Source: Aquilaria yunnanensis (taxonomy: Eukaryota > Streptophyta > Magnoliopsida > Malvales > Thymelaeaceae). Taken from it: a stretch of 64,000 nucleotides of DNA. Within the stretch, counting starts at the first letter, position 1, and the number at the start of each line of letters is the position of its first letter. This document shows, piece by piece, positions 1 to 12,248 of the stretch. The notes under the pieces are model-generated. The model had not been told where the DNA came from. It saw only the letters and a list, made by a program, of their open reading frames with translations, and ran no database searches. Position numbers and translations under genes: made by a program. The stretch spans positions 37,298,001 through 37,362,000 of the forward strand of contig CM077597.1 of assembly GCA_039654915.1 (NCBI GenBank), written 5' to 3'.

Positions 1-386
1 TCCCACGGCCCTGACTTCAGGCCAAAACAGCCTATGGTCAGCTGGAGATCCTCATCCCTGAAGGTACGAACCGCATCTGGCAGAACACATGTCATGATCT
101 GAGCAGGCTGTGTCAAACGGACTTCTCCCAACGCCCTCTTATAAATACTTGGGGAACGACCTTGGTAAGAACATCGACAGAACTCTATAAGAACCCTCTC
201 CACTCCTTATTCTCCACTCTCTGCTCCTTACTTGGCAACTACTGACTTGGGTGTCGGAGGCTCCTCCCCCGGGAACACATTCTAGGGAGCTCCTAATCCT
301 TGTTCTTTTGAGCGTTTCTGGCATCTTCATACTGGAAGTCCCTTTCAGGCCTGCTATGTCATACAATGAAGATGTTGCCGGCCATT
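1..386 (+). mobile_element. 3' part of a Tat-type Gypsy LTR (cut by window edge)
   Basis: This matches the second half of the LTRs at 30810-31541 and 41340-41666 block by block: the cacatgtcatgatctga block, the TATA stretch ttataaatac at 139-148, the gacttgggtgtcggaggc block and the end around gatgttgccggccatta. The sequence turns into Gypsy pol immediately after about 386, so the LTR sits inside an older pol gene. The other end and the TSD lie outside the window, so solo LTR versus full element cannot be decided. Confidence 0.75.
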
Positions 387-1322
387 AGGAGGCAACCTAA
401 AAAATGTGAGGGAAATAAGAAGCTTCCTAGGGCTTGCTGGCTATTATAGGAGGTTTGTACCAAAATTCTCTATATTAGCAGCCCCATTGATTTAGTTGAC
501 AGGGAACAATGTGAGGCTAGTTTCCAAGAGCTTAAGAAGAGACTGACTACTAAGGAGTATGAGGTATACACTGATGTTTCTCAAGTAGGGCTAGGCTGTG
601 TCCTAATGTAAGGGAAACAAGCAATAGCCTATGGATCAAGGCAGCTTAGGCCTCATGAGAAAAATTATCCAGTAAATCTGGAGTTAGCAGTAGTGATCTT
701 TGCACTACAGGAGTGGAGACACTATCTTCTAGGAAGCAAGTTTCAAGTCTTCACAGACCATAGGAGTCTGAAATATCTGTTTACATAGAAAGACTTGAAC
801 ATGAGGCAAAGAAGATGGCTTGAGTACTTGAAGGATTTTGAATGCATCATTATGCAAACAATTGGCAAAGCTAATATGGTAGCTGATGCTCTCAATAGAA
901 AGTACACTAGAGTATTTAAGGCCACTGGAAAGCTTACTAAGGTAGAAGTACCCAATGCAACTAAGTTGGCCTAAAAGTAGGGGCAGTGGGAGATGAACCA
1001 AGGGATAGTCCTAACTATTACATCATAGTGAAAAAATCTAATACAGGAAGCACAGTTGCAAGATGAGGAGCTTCCTAAGGTTTATGGGCAGAATCAAGGA
1101 AAATTGTATTAAGGCTTTCCCTTTAGGCATGGAATGCTATACTTCCAGAATAGAATCTATGTGCTTGACAAGGATGGCCTTAGCTAACAGATTATGGAAA
1201 AAGCTCACTTTAGTACGCTAAGTGTACATCCTAGAGCCCAAAAGATGTACTAGGACTTGAGATCACATTTCTGGTGGCTATACATGAAACAAGAGATTGG
1301 TGTTTATATGGCTAAGTGATAC
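387..1322 (+). pseudogene. Decayed chromovirus-type Ty3/Gypsy pol: RT end, RNase H, integrase zinc finger
   Basis: Reading in shifting frames shows the end of reverse transcriptase (REIRSFLGLAGYYRRFVPKF near 405-465), then RNase H (YTDVSQVGLGCVL near 560, [17 protein letters not shown] near 625, [19 protein letters not shown] near 680, [11 protein letters not shown] near 755, QRRWLEYLKDFEC near 810, KANMVADALNRK near 870). The H2C2 zinc finger of integrase follows (GMLYFQNRIYVLDKDGL near 1130, then KAHFSTLSVHPRAQKMY and FWWLYMKQEI). These are the pieces of a plant Ty3/Gypsy polyprotein of the Tekay/Del type. Several in-frame stops (for example at 500 and 610) and frameshifts make it dead. Its 5' side is replaced by the Tat LTR. 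Its 3' side stops at about 1322, where the strand of the coding remnant flips. Confidence 0.85.
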
Positions 1323-1325
1323 TTT

Positions 1326-1680
1326 CATTGGTGATACATTCAACCACACCCAATATCCAATTTGGAAGTTAAGGTACCTTCCCCTTTTAGGTTGGCATAG
1401 GGCTCTTACCTATTGTTAATGGCTCTAATCCTCTGTCGGATAAGCTTGATCTTTGGAGTAGTTTCTCTTATGAATTTTGGGCCTATTTCCAACTTATCTC
1501 TAGGTTCATGCCAACAATGTGGAGTGATACAGCTCCTACCATACAATGCTTCATTGGGTGCCATGCCAATCACTGAGTGATGGCTGCTATTGTAGGAAAA
1601 CTGCAGTAAAGGTAAGTGCTTGTCCTATTCTTTGTGGAAGTCTATTACACAACACATCAACATATCTTTTTGCCTTGAAT
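1326..1680 (-). pseudogene. Antisense integrase fragment (Ty3/Gypsy)
   Basis: On the minus strand this encodes the end of the integrase core and the following linker: a stretch like KDMLMCCVIDFHKE, then DKHLPLLQFSYNSSHHS, GMAPNEALYGR, HCWHEPRDKLEIGP and IKLIRQRIRAINNR. These are the standard landmarks after the catalytic core of plant chromovirus integrases. At least two in-frame stops are present. It lies head-to-tail against the plus-strand pol fragment ending at 1322. It also overlaps in content with the plus-strand integrase tail at 6136, so it comes from a separate copy or a duplicated and inverted piece. Confidence 0.8.
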
Positions 1681-1730
1681 TAGTAACATGACTGAGAAGC
1701 AGGAGATGCAAATGATAATTTAAGGAGTTG

Positions 1731-4210
1731 TGTTACTACCTCACAAAAATGGGAGAATTACAAAGTGTGGCATAATGGTAAAAAACCATTATGTTGTGTA
1801 ATTCTCACCATAGTGATTGATGTGTAAGGGGTAAAGGGCATGATTAAGACCTTCTTAAAAGTGTTCTAAGTTGGTAACTTGGCACCCAAGAAAAGCCTTA
1901 AGGATTGCTTGTTTGTCAAGCAACCTATGGTCTTTTCTGTAGGGTTTTGGAAATTTGGGTACTTAATTGCAAAACTCTCAAAAGAGATCTAAGGAGAGTC
2001 ATGAGAAGGATATGGATGGTATGAAAGAGCTATTGGAGGACCAAATTGCCTATGGAAGACAAGTTTGGACAAAGAAAACACAAAAGGCATCAAGGACCTA
2101 AGTATCCTAGTGTAGGCCTTTGGATGTCTATGTCTTTGACTTAAGTCAAATGGAGACATTTTGGAGTTATCCCACTCAAAGAAAGGTAGCCAAAGAAAGA
2201 TAAGGATGGTAAAATGTGGGGCAAGAGATTAAGACTAAGCAACCATAGTCTTGTAGCAAGGGAAAGGACATAAATCATGGTTAACACTAGTTAAGTGTGT
2301 TTGTGCACTTAAGACCATTAAAAGTCCATCTTGGTCCTTATCTCTATACAATTTTAGCCTTGACCAGAAAAAAGAAAGCCAACCCTCTCTTCCACACTTT
2401 GCTCCATAGCCATCATACGTTCAAACTTCAGGCTACTTGAAATTAAAGGCAGAAGGAAGCCATCGGAAGCAAACTAGAGCCATTACTTAGGTGCATCAAG
2501 GATCAAGCTTAAAATTCAGCCTACCCATCTTGGTAAGAAGTTCTCTTGCTATCATGGAATGTTTACTATATTTTCAAACATCCATGGAGCTAGGGCTAGG
2601 CTTGGAAGAGAGCCATGAGCTTGATGAACCAAGCTTAGTGAGGGGAATGCACCTAGTGAAGGGTTTGTGACCTAGTGTGAAGTGCATAGTGACGGCAGCG
2701 AATTGAAGGGTTTCTAGAGCCCAAAGTTAGTACTAACTGGGGCTAAAACTCTTCTAAGTCAAATCTTAAGCTTGAATAGGGCTTCCAAAGTGATTTACTT
2801 CAGTTTATTACATGTTTTATGGACTAACCTATAGTTTATGTTGCTGCCGCATTTCATGTGTTTGTTAGTTGTGAATGGCTGCTGCATTTGGTTGCTATGT
2901 CTTATACATATGCATTGTGGTTTTGTGTTTTAGTGTATTTGGATGTAGGTTTTAATGAGGGTCACATTTCTTTAAGAGTACAAGTGTTACCCTTACTAAG
3001 TTTCACAATACGACTTACTCCCCTTAAATCTGCGCATTTCAGCTCCAGCAGAAAGATCGCATTCAAACTGACCTTTGTAGTTTGATTTTTTATCTAAAAT
3101 TTCAGGTGCTTAAACCTCCATATGTCTAGTTGTGATATGGAAATTTTAGTGCTTTTAGGAGCATATTTGGTATTTTTAGTGATGGTGCTTATTGTGTTAT
3201 GCAGCAGCTGTCTAGCATGTCTCTGGAGTCTATTGTATCTCAGGCACTCTTTTAACTAAGGGCACATATTTAGCTAAGTCAGTACCATTATGTAGTGCAT
3301 GTGTGCATGTACATGTAGTGTATGTAAAATGAGACAAGTATGTGAACATTTGAGTGATCTTTTGGCTATGTATGTGATGTGGTGCAAAGCTGCCTAAGTG
3401 TGAATTATGTGCTGCTTACTTATAAATTTTGTTTTGCCCACATATTGTCATTAAATGTAAGAGCATGTATTTCCTACATGTATTGGACATATATGGGAAA
3501 GCCTTGGAGGGCTTAACCCTTGTGAATGAATTGTTTCCATGGTTTGGAAATTTTGTATGTGCAAAATGGTCCAAAAGTGGCTAGATTTTTTACCCTGCAC
3601 CTAAAGTTTAATATCTCCCTGTGTAAAATGAACCTTGATATGAAATTTTGACCACTCCTAGAGGACATCTAGAGGTTCGACTAGAATTTTGAATTTATGA
3701 ATTTGGAGCCATGTAGCCAAAGATAGGATGTTCCAAAGTTATCTAAGTTACTGTTCATTTGGTCAGAATTTTTTTACCAAGCTAAAAAATTCATAACTTG
3801 GTCCGTCGATAGGCTATTGATGTAGAACTAAATTCCTTGGTTTTATTAAAGGCTCTACTTGATAATGAAGTAAATAAAATAGGGGTTACATGTCTAGATT
3901 AATACATTTTTTTGAAGAAGTTTCAGGTGCAGTGGCTGGTCACATACATTAAATAAGATTGCCTAGTGTGTGGTAGCCAAGATTAAGACTTGTGCTAGTG
4001 TTTTCCTTCATTGCTGCCATGGTGTGTATAAAATGTGAATATGTGTGTAATGGTTGGACCAATATGCATTCATTTATGTAGTGACTAAGATGGCCACTTG
4101 GGTATGCACACTAAGGGTATTGTTCTGATGGCCTACAAAACATACCAACACTGGGAGTTTTAAATGCAGAATTTTGGCACCATAAATGAACTACCCTGGA
4201 GCGGGTAACA
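1731..4210 (+). mobile_element. Solo LTR of a Ty3/Gypsy element (family S), TSD AGTTG
   Basis: It begins TGTTACTACC and ends GCGGGTAACA, with terminal inverted TGTTAC/GTAACA. The 5-bp sequence AGTTG lies directly outside both ends (1726-1730 and 4211-4215), and no internal region or second LTR is present, so this is a 2,480-bp solo LTR. The same family recurs in reverse at 47681-50103. The inside holds an intron-like layout (ttggtaagaag near 2530, atttcaggtgc near 3100) and no convincing gene; the short open frames in it are not conserved in the other copy. The orientation is inferred from that layout, shared with LTRs whose internal region is known. Confidence 0.9.
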
Positions 4211-4215
4211 AGTTG

Positions 4216-6128
4216 AGGGACTAAATTGTATGATTATTTGGGTGCTTAATTTGGAGGAATATATTATATGGGAGGTTAAGTGTTTCATGCAAGATTTACA
4301 CTTGCCTATGTCAGCAATTAACCTACTTTTAAGGAAAATTGGCCATGTTCGATTCTTGCATCCTCCCACTTGACTATTTTCCTCCATAACCAGCTGACTC
4401 CACCATGGTTGAAGGCTTGAGCTCATGTTCATGGTGAATTCAGGAAGTTTCAAGCACAACTGAGACCAACTAAAAGGAATTGCTTGTGGATTTTGGTGGA
4501 TTCATGTGCCAATTGAGTTAAGGAAGATGTTTAGAGCTACAAGGAATCAAGGAAAGCACAACTCAAGCTTCCAAGCATTTGGACAACGAGACTTGCTAAG
4601 TGAAGGTAAGGATTCATGATACTCACTAAGTTCCATGATGAATCTATATTAGATTAGTGAGTATTTGGGCTTTTAGGTGATGGATTTGAAACCAAGGGAT
4701 CCTAAGGAGACTATGTGGGTCATGGTTGTTAGACAACTAAATGGAGGATCACTAATTGGCTAAGGATTGGCAAGTATTAGGGCTAAGGATTAAGGAGGCC
4801 AACTCAATCCCTTAGCTTGTGAGCTCTCGGATTAGTGTGGGTAAATTTAGAATGTTAACTAAAAGGATTGATTATGGAATTAAACTTGCTAGGCCCTTCG
4901 GCTCATGTTAGTGGTGTATGTGTAAATGTGTGCTTCTTTGTTTGTTTATGCTACTGTGTTCTTCGTGTTTTTGTGTTGTCTTTACAAGTGCTTGGAAATA
5001 TATTCAGTTAAGATAGTACTTAACCTTACTTAACCTATGTTAGGCTTTCGAAGCCATAAGGGATCCTTACTGACTTTTATACTCATTACCATACCTTCTA
5101 TGTATGTAAGAAAAGGGTTACTTGAAAGGCAAGGAAGCTAAGAGTAGTATCTACTCTTTCAGGTTTTGGAAGGTATAATGCTGGATTATGATTTTGGTTA
5201 ATATTCTAAGTGTTAAGGATTGCTTGTGTATCAAGCTAATGTGTGTGAAATCATTTTCTTGCGGACCCTGTGTGTCTAGAGTTGTGGGAACAAACTCTAG
5301 TGAGGTTGGATGTGTATCATGGCATATATGTTGTGGCTTCCTTGTTGGTTATGTGTGTGGTGATTGGACTTGTTTTAGAGTCTATAATCCAATTTTAGTT
5401 GATATTGATCACTCTTGGGTACACTTAGGTGCAATAGCATGTTTATGTGCACTTTCGAATTGTAGTGGATTTTTATGCTCTTGGTAGGTTTAACAACTTC
5501 TACGTGCTTGTTGATGATCTTATGTAAGTTGGGTACTTGTGCACACTTGGTGCTTAAGCTATGCTCGGATGAAGATGCTTGTGATATGCATGTAAGTTAA
5601 AGAAATTAGGGCTAGATGCATATGTATGATGTGCTTTTATGTTTTCTAATAAGTTATGTGCACTAGTATGTCTATAAGTAGTTTCGAGCACTATGCATAT
5701 TAGGGTGGTCCATGGTATGCTTACCTAAACTTTTGTGTGTGTGCAAGACAAGTCCATGTAAACCTATGTTTTCAAAACTACAGCTGCTGTTTTGGCTGCC
5801 ATGTATGTACTTGATGAATGAATAACTATTGAGATGAATCTAGCAATAAATCCACCTACATACTTAGCTTGTTCTATGAGCATGAAATTTGAGTAGGTAA
5901 TAAGGTACGTGCTGTGTATCTATATTGGCAGTGTCCAGGCATGCCCCAGTGCACCTACCACTGTGTCCTGGTGCACTTAAGGTGCATAAGTGCTCATGTC
6001 TAGCACAACCTAAATACTTAGGAACTAAAATACTAGTCCAAACCCGATAGACATAACCTTGTGTCTTATTCTCTTCTTTGGGGTTCTAAACCTACCAAAT
6101 GGGTTAGGAGCTATGTGTGGGCATGACA
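4216..6128 (+). mobile_element. Gypsy LTR, 3' portion, ending GTGGGCATGACA
   Basis: After the TSD of the solo LTR the older target sequence resumes. It has the look of a chromovirus LTR: an intron-like pair (gtgaaggtaagga near 4600 and ctctttcaggtttt near 5155), no coding potential, and an end GTGGGCATGACA at 6117-6128, complementary to typical TGTCATGCCC starts. Integrase tail sequence starts just after it. The true start should lie upstream of 1726, possibly near 1684 (taacatgac), but I cannot fix it and no TSD matches. Confidence 0.55.
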
Positions 6129-6135
6129 AGAAATA

Positions 6136-6719
6136 TAGAAAAGATCAAAATAACTTAAGAAAGAATCAAGGCAACCAACAATAGAGAGGAAGTATATGCT
6201 AGCCTGAAAAGAAAAAAGAGTCTTAAGCTTTAGTTTGGGGTTTTTGTGTGGCTATAAATGTCACCAATGAAGGGAGTGGTTAGATTTTGTAATAAGGGCA
6301 AGTTAGCCCCAAGATATGTTGGACCAAACCAAGTACTTGCAAGAGTGGGCAATGTAGCATGCAAACTAGATGTACTCCTTGAGTTAGGTAATATACATGA
6401 TACATTTCATGTAACTATGCTAAAGTGGTACCATTCTAAGTATGCTAAAAAGGTACCTTTTTGACCTAAGTGAAATGATAGCAGCTAGTGTTCCTATATT
6501 CCCAAAGCTTACCTAAGAAGAAAAACCACTAAGAGTGTTGGCTAAGGACACTAGAAAGCTAAGGAGCAAGCGGATTAAAATGGTTCAGGTCTAATGGACA
6601 AACCATATGGGGGAAGAAACAACTTGGGAGACAAAAGCTGAAGTGCTTATCAAACACCCAAGTGTATGACTAAATTTGCTAGAAAATTTGAAGGACCAAA
6701 TTTAATAAAACGGGATAAT
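6136..6719 (+). pseudogene. Integrase C-terminus and chromodomain-like tail of a chromovirus
   Basis: The minus-strand fragment at 1326 and this one share the RIK..NNR..YASLK linker. Here it is followed by the diagnostic C-terminal stretch from 6258: SPMKGVVRF, GKLAPRYVGPNQVLARVG, then NIHDTFHVTMLKWYHS. A degraded chromodomain-like tail follows at about 6540-6670 (RSKRIKMVQV, WTNHMGEETTWE). That order (integrase, GPY/F region, chromodomain) is known for Tekay/Del chromoviruses. In-frame stops occur at 6465 and after MVQV. The purine-rich stretch before 6720 is the likely polypurine tract, and the 3' LTR starts right there. Confidence 0.85.
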
Positions 6720-8184
6720 TGTCATGCCCCTAACCTACATAGGCCTCTAGCTAGGAGAAAAGGGAGAGGAAATGACTTGTGAAATAAGGATTAAGATGGT
6801 TAGGACCTTAGAAAGGGATTTTGGAGGTTTGACGTGGAGATAGTGAGGTTTTGGCCTGATTGGGTCTAAGAACAATATTGGTAACAAGGTGATATCTTTG
6901 GCTGGAGATTGATTTTACTTATGGACTCAATGACTCAATTGAAATATTTTATCGAGTGAAGAAATTGAGCAATTGAGGAAGAAAATGGTTGCTCTGTGCC
7001 ATGGAAGAATGATTCAATGACTCAATGACTAAATTTAAGACCGTTTTAGTGCTGCATGTCTTTGGCTGAAGATATGCATGCCGCCATTTTTAACAACCAA
7101 GTTTGGATCAAGTTTTGATACCCATTGAATTATGGAAGAAGGTTCCCTAAGCTCTTGATGGTTTTCTATCCAAATTGAAGTGACGGGAGAAAGAGAATGG
7201 AAATATAAGGCTAACAAGAAAAGTGGAGAATTGCTTCAACCTCATGGAACAAAGCATCAAGGTCAAAGGAGCTTTCAGGAGGTGTCTGGTAGAGCTTTGT
7301 TTGTGGCAATGGTGAACTATGTATTGTTTCACTTGAAGTCAGAAGCTTCACTTGTGGTTCAAGTGGAATTGTAGGCCTTCAGTGATGGTTATAAGCCGAG
7401 TGAGCCTAGGAGATGTTTAAGGGCTAGGGATACCTTTGGGTATTTAAGAATTTCTAGCTAGATATTCTAGGGCAAGTAATAATATTCTGCTATAGGTTAG
7501 GCAAACCCATTCCAAGATCTAGAGGTCTATGTTTAGACTAGATTTCACCAAGTTTGGTTAACAAAAATTGAATACAAGCAATAGAAAGTGCTCGATAGGT
7601 CGTGGAGGCTATTAAGCATTGCTGGTGTTGCGGTGTGTGTGTTCTTTGTGCCTTCTTGCTTTGGTTGCATGTGCTGAACATATTTTATTTATATGTATAT
7701 TACTCTATGTTTTTGTGTTTTCATGTTTTTTGTGCAAGGACTTTGGACAAGTGCTTATGTTATGAAACTATGTATTAAGTAGGCATATATGTTGTGTTAA
7801 TCCTTAGTGAATTGTAAAACTCGTACCCTAATTGTTTTTATTTCAGGGAAAGGCATGGCTAACTAACCTGGGACTTTCTATGTGTGTTTTCGAGCTTTTA
7901 TTTACCTTCTAGTTCCAAGTGTTGACTAACCCAACTAAGCTGACACTTGGCTTGCATGCACTAGGTTGCTAGAATAGTGGCAACTAACTGGAGTTATGAG
8001 TCTGTATTTAGTGCCTAGGATAACTTGTTGTTGGACCCAGAGATCGTACATATTGTTGTGGATGTTTTGATTTTAGGTTGCTTTGTGCGTTTGTGTATGA
8101 AGCTAAGAGTGGCCACTAGTAGGCCTCATGGACACGCTAAAACCTCCCAATGAATTGTAGGCTTGGATGAAGTTGGTGGTGTGT
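6720..8184 (+). mobile_element. Chromovirus 3' LTR (family T), cut by a later insertion
   Basis: It starts TGTCATGCCCC directly after the integrase/chromodomain tail and polypurine tract. From about 7070 on it aligns with the 5' LTR at 45700-47162 (for example agggctagggatacctttggg versus agggctagggttacctttggg, and shared blocks near 7630 and 7850). It lacks the expected ...CATGACA end because an Athila-like LTR begins at about 8185. There is a splice-acceptor-like tatttcagggaaagg at about 7840. The three short frames within 7035-7374 are not supported as genes. Confidence 0.75.
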
Positions 8185-9593
8185 TGTATAGTTCACACAA
8201 ACTTTTTTTACTACACTAATAAATAATGTGGATGTGTCAAATCTCTCTATACTAAAAAATATGTGAACTCATAGACAAGTGCACCTATCATCCAAGTATA
8301 GTAGTGGCAAGTACCAAGATCATTTTTCTCAAAGAATAGAGTTTGTCGACCATACTGAATCTTTCTCTAAGATTTAACCAACAGTTAAAGAGTTTGTTTA
8401 ACTAACTAAGAATTAACTAAATTAAGCTAATACAATAAAAATAATTGACAACTAACAACTGTCAGCAGAGAATAAATTAGATAATCAAGAATAAGAAATC
8501 CCATACTTAGATACAAATCACCCTAGAAATCAATTGTGTTGCTTTTACTTCGGCTTAACAGGATCGTGATTAACTTGGACCATGGAGTACCACCTAACTC
8601 AGATTAGGTCCCTATTATTCCTATTGCAGCAATCCTTATTCTTAAGTCACTGATATGGTGTCTAGACTTACCGCGCTCACTAACAATGCATTAATAGTCT
8701 TATGACCCACTGCTAGATTTCTGCCTAGTTCGGAGGTATTATATCACTCCTATTGCTCCTGGTTATGATAGTATCCCTTCTATCCAATGGTGATCCATAA
8801 CAAACACACTGGATACTACCTATGGTATGTTTATCATCCCACATTGAATTAATAGGCCAGCGACTATTAATCAATGCATCAAAGAATAGTGGATATATCA
8901 TAACAAAAGAATAATCATTTTAAATCAGAAAGTAATTACAATAAAAAAATCATCCTAGGGTTCATCTACTCTAAGCATGAGTAGGGAAAGTTAGCTCATA
9001 CTATCACATAATAAACACAACAGAATCAATGGAAAACTAGGAAAAGAAGTCTCCATCTCTAGATTGCTTCTTCTACAACAAATCCTTGATCTAGTGTGCG
9101 TTAAACAGTGTTGATCATCAAAATTGCCTTTGGTAGCCTTCCTTTATGAAAACTTTCTTATTTTTCTTTGTTTTTTACCTCCTCTCTGCCACTCTATTCT
9201 ATTTTCATGAAATAACTTGAAAAAACCCAGTAGTCAAACACAGTTTGCTATAGGGGCACGTTGAAGGGCATATAACTCCCTTGGAACCTAAAATCTCACC
9301 AATTAATGGCACGGTTTTACATATGAGCATGTAGCTAAGACACAGGGGTATAAAAGGGCAGATAATGCACTACATCGGCGTGTTGTAAGGCATGTCCGCT
9401 CCAAACATTGCCAAAACTTTCAATTCAACTCCAAAACATTGCAGAAATCCTTTTTGACACAAATGAAGCTCAAATATAAGTTGAAAAAAAAATATGAACC
9501 TATTGAGCACCAAATCCTAAAATAAATACATCAAAAGACAATCAAATACAAGGAAAAAACATTTGAAAAACATAGCTAAATATGAGCGTATCA
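8185..9593 (-). mobile_element. 3' LTR of Athila-like ORF-only element, copy 1
   Basis: On the minus strand it starts TGATACGCTCATATTT (9593 downward), right after the purine tract agtgtgggggaaaaacta (9594-9611). It runs to about 8185. It matches the LTR at 51568-52987 along its length, for example tacactaataaataatg (8212 and 51598), attaaagagtttgtttaactaac-type text and tcatcctagggttcat. The outer end is uncertain by about 30 bp; homology between the two copies begins at atagttcaca. No gene is seen. Confidence 0.7.
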
Positions 9594-10975
9594 TAGTTTT
9601 TCCCCCACACTTGAAATTTTGCTTGCCCTCAAGCAAAAACTCAAGAGAAAAATATGAACAAGAAGAATCAAAACCTTAAAACCATTGCATCATAAAAATC
9701 ATTGAATCATACTCTTGAGCAAAGAAGGTATAGAGAGGATTAAGACTTTAAAAGTCTTAAGATGTTAACAAGACTACCAAGCATACAAGACCTTCAATCT
9801 AACGCGTGTCAAAAAAAATAATTAATGGGAACAATTCATTCTCAAGCTAGCCACCCATATCTTTCGAAGCAAAAGGGACAAACATCAAATTTTCATGCAA
9901 AGTAAAAAAGTAAAAGCCACACTAAGCTCAAGCTCACCATGCACAACCATTCAAACCACAAAACCATGGATTGGGTGATTAATTGAACATTTCAATTCTT
10001 TCTTTCTTTTTATTTTTCCTTCCCACCAATTCTTTTCATGTGCCAAAAAACTTTTAGTGCAAATGTAAACTACAGGAGCTCTGTCTATACCCAAACTAAT
10101 TCTTAACACTATCCAAGATGATCTTTGGTCATACTCAAGCTCTTAGCATCTTTTCAAGTTATGATCAACTTTTCCCTTAGGAGAAGACCCCAACCAACTT
10201 CAACACTAACAACAACAGAGTGGCATTTGTCAACACCATAATTTACTTTACGGATATCATTCAACAATCAACCATAAATCCATCAACTAGTGTTACCATT
10301 AATCCAATATAGAAACTATAAACTTAGCATGCTAAGAACAGTTTGCTAAGCACAAAAAACTTAATGCAAAAATAGACTTTAGGGATCATCTTCCACTAGC
10401 TTGCTAATGAATCACAAAAAAATTTCAAAAATAGATTAAGCACGCAAATGAAAGATTTCAAGAATTACCTACTTGGTCTTTAAGTTAAGAACTCAAGATA
10501 TTAAATTAACAACCATTCTCTAACAATAAGAATATGCTCAACAGAATGATTACAAATAATTAAGCTACAAAAAGTTAAAAATTACCAAAGAAAATTTCAA
10601 AGAAATATGTTCAATAAAAATAAATAAATAAGGGCTAAAGATAAAAGCCACTCACCCACACTTAAATTGTACATTGCCATCAATGTACCAACATAGAAAA
10701 GAAAGTGAAAAAGAAGGGGTTATACATACTAATGCTGCCCTTGAAAAGAAAAATTAGTTGCTTGTTAGGAAATATAGAAACTAGTAAGAAACATAATAAA
10801 ATAGACACCAGAGCAACTAATTCTCCAATAACAAAGTCAAACATGGCTAACGAAGATAAAATTAAACTAAAACAACAATAGTAGTAATATCTACATTAAA
10901 ATTATAGCAACAAAGAATAAATGAATGTCTTGGACAACATAGCATCAAACATCCCTGGAAGGTGAAGGATAGGCA
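9594..10975 (-). mobile_element. Non-coding internal tail of Athila-like element, copy 1
   Basis: Polypurine tract (minus strand, 9594-9611), then about 1.4 kb without coding potential. It matches copy 2 (52988-54056) and, in reverse, copy 3 (45240-45700), for example ttcaagttatgatcaac, agaccccaacc and caccaagcttg-like blocks, and the acttaaattgtacattgcc signature near 10660. The stretch at 10740-10975 is AT-rich and repeats tttagttt-like text also seen near 55200. It ends where a Gypsy LTR is inserted. Confidence 0.65.
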
Positions 10976-12248
10976 GAAATTGTTATGACCATCTACTGCC
11001 ACTCACTTATTAAGCACATGATACATAATCTAGCACTTAAGAGAATACTTTGGTGTAATGATAGTCAAGTACTTGTGAGTGGTCAACATCAAACAACAGA
11101 TTTAGAAGTAGGGCTTAGAAAATTTCCTTGCAAATCTAGGCATACAAGTTTGATTGTAGGCTCCAAATTTCATAAGCTCACTGTTCAAACCAAAAATCTT
11201 GCCCATTGGTTGAAGCAAATTATAAATTCTGCAAAAACAAGTGATTGACCCAAATCATAGAGTTGATTTAGTGCACCTAGTTAGTTTGCTCATACCAATT
11301 TCAATTTTGTAAATAAACCAGTCTTACAAAGTTTGCTACTCAAAATTTTTACCAAAATAGACATTCAAACTCAAGGTCAATCCATTCAAAAGTTTAACAA
11401 TTTTCTGCAACAGTAAGCCGAAAAATGAACAAAGAAACAATGGGCCTTTATTTCATAGCCACCATGATTTGCAACAACATTAACAAAGTTTCAAAGGCTT
11501 CCAAATTTATCATACAATCAGTATCAAACTTTTATGCCTTTACAAACATACTTTTAAACCAATTTTGAATAAGTCGAAGAGAAACATTAACTGGCTCTTA
11601 TCTTGCTATTTAAGTAATAACAATACAAGATCAAGGGACTCAGCATTCCCTAACTCAAACTTGTCCTAAGCCTTCGAGCATAGCAGAATTCCTTGCCCTA
11701 CTTAGCCATATATCCTAGCCACATCATAGCTTCTAGTCTAAAACCCAAAATGTAAAATAATAAGAGATGAATTTCCTCGGAAACTCAGTATGGGCACAAC
11801 ATTGTTCATTGGGTAGTCATAATGATCTTTTATACTCCTTAGTGTAATATAGATCATTTAGGAATCAAAATGATCTATTTCACTCATTAGCTAAGTACCT
11901 ACAAAACAAAGCTAGAAAACAACATCAAACAGGTGATACGTTAGCAACAATAACAATAACATAAATAATAATATGAATACATATGGTGCAAATGATGCAC
12001 ATGCACTGCAATGAATTTCAAGATGACTCACCATCCAGTAACCCTTAAAGTGTTTAGCAACAACAGTTAGGTAGTTAGTTTAGAAGTCATAACTAACAAG
12101 CAGTCTTAGTAAGCATTTTAGTTCACAGCAATGGGCTCTTGCTGTCCAATAAGCGTTTGTTCATATTCGCACAATCATAGTGCTTTCAGCTAAACCTCCC
12201 CTTATGCTTGCCTTATGAACCAATTTTTGATTTACCTTTGTTCTTTAA

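Noticed and set aside
1684..1692. taacatgac as the start of the LTR that ends at 6128
   Set aside because: TG is missing and the flanking five bases do not match agaaa after 6128, so I left the start open.
2858..3085. Open frame of 75 codons in the family S solo LTR
   Set aside because: It is not kept open in the second copy at 47681-50103 and resembles nothing.
4160..4459. Minus-strand frame of 99 codons at the LTR end
   Set aside because: It spans the LTR boundary and TSD, so it did not exist before the insertion; the similar C-terminus at 47731 comes from the shared LTR end.
5188..5487. Cysteine-rich frame of 99 codons
   Set aside because: It lies in non-coding LTR sequence and has no conserved spacing of cysteines.
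10985..11248. Plus-strand frame of 87 codons
   Set aside because: It lies within the Gypsy LTR next to its end, without similarity to known proteins or codon structure.
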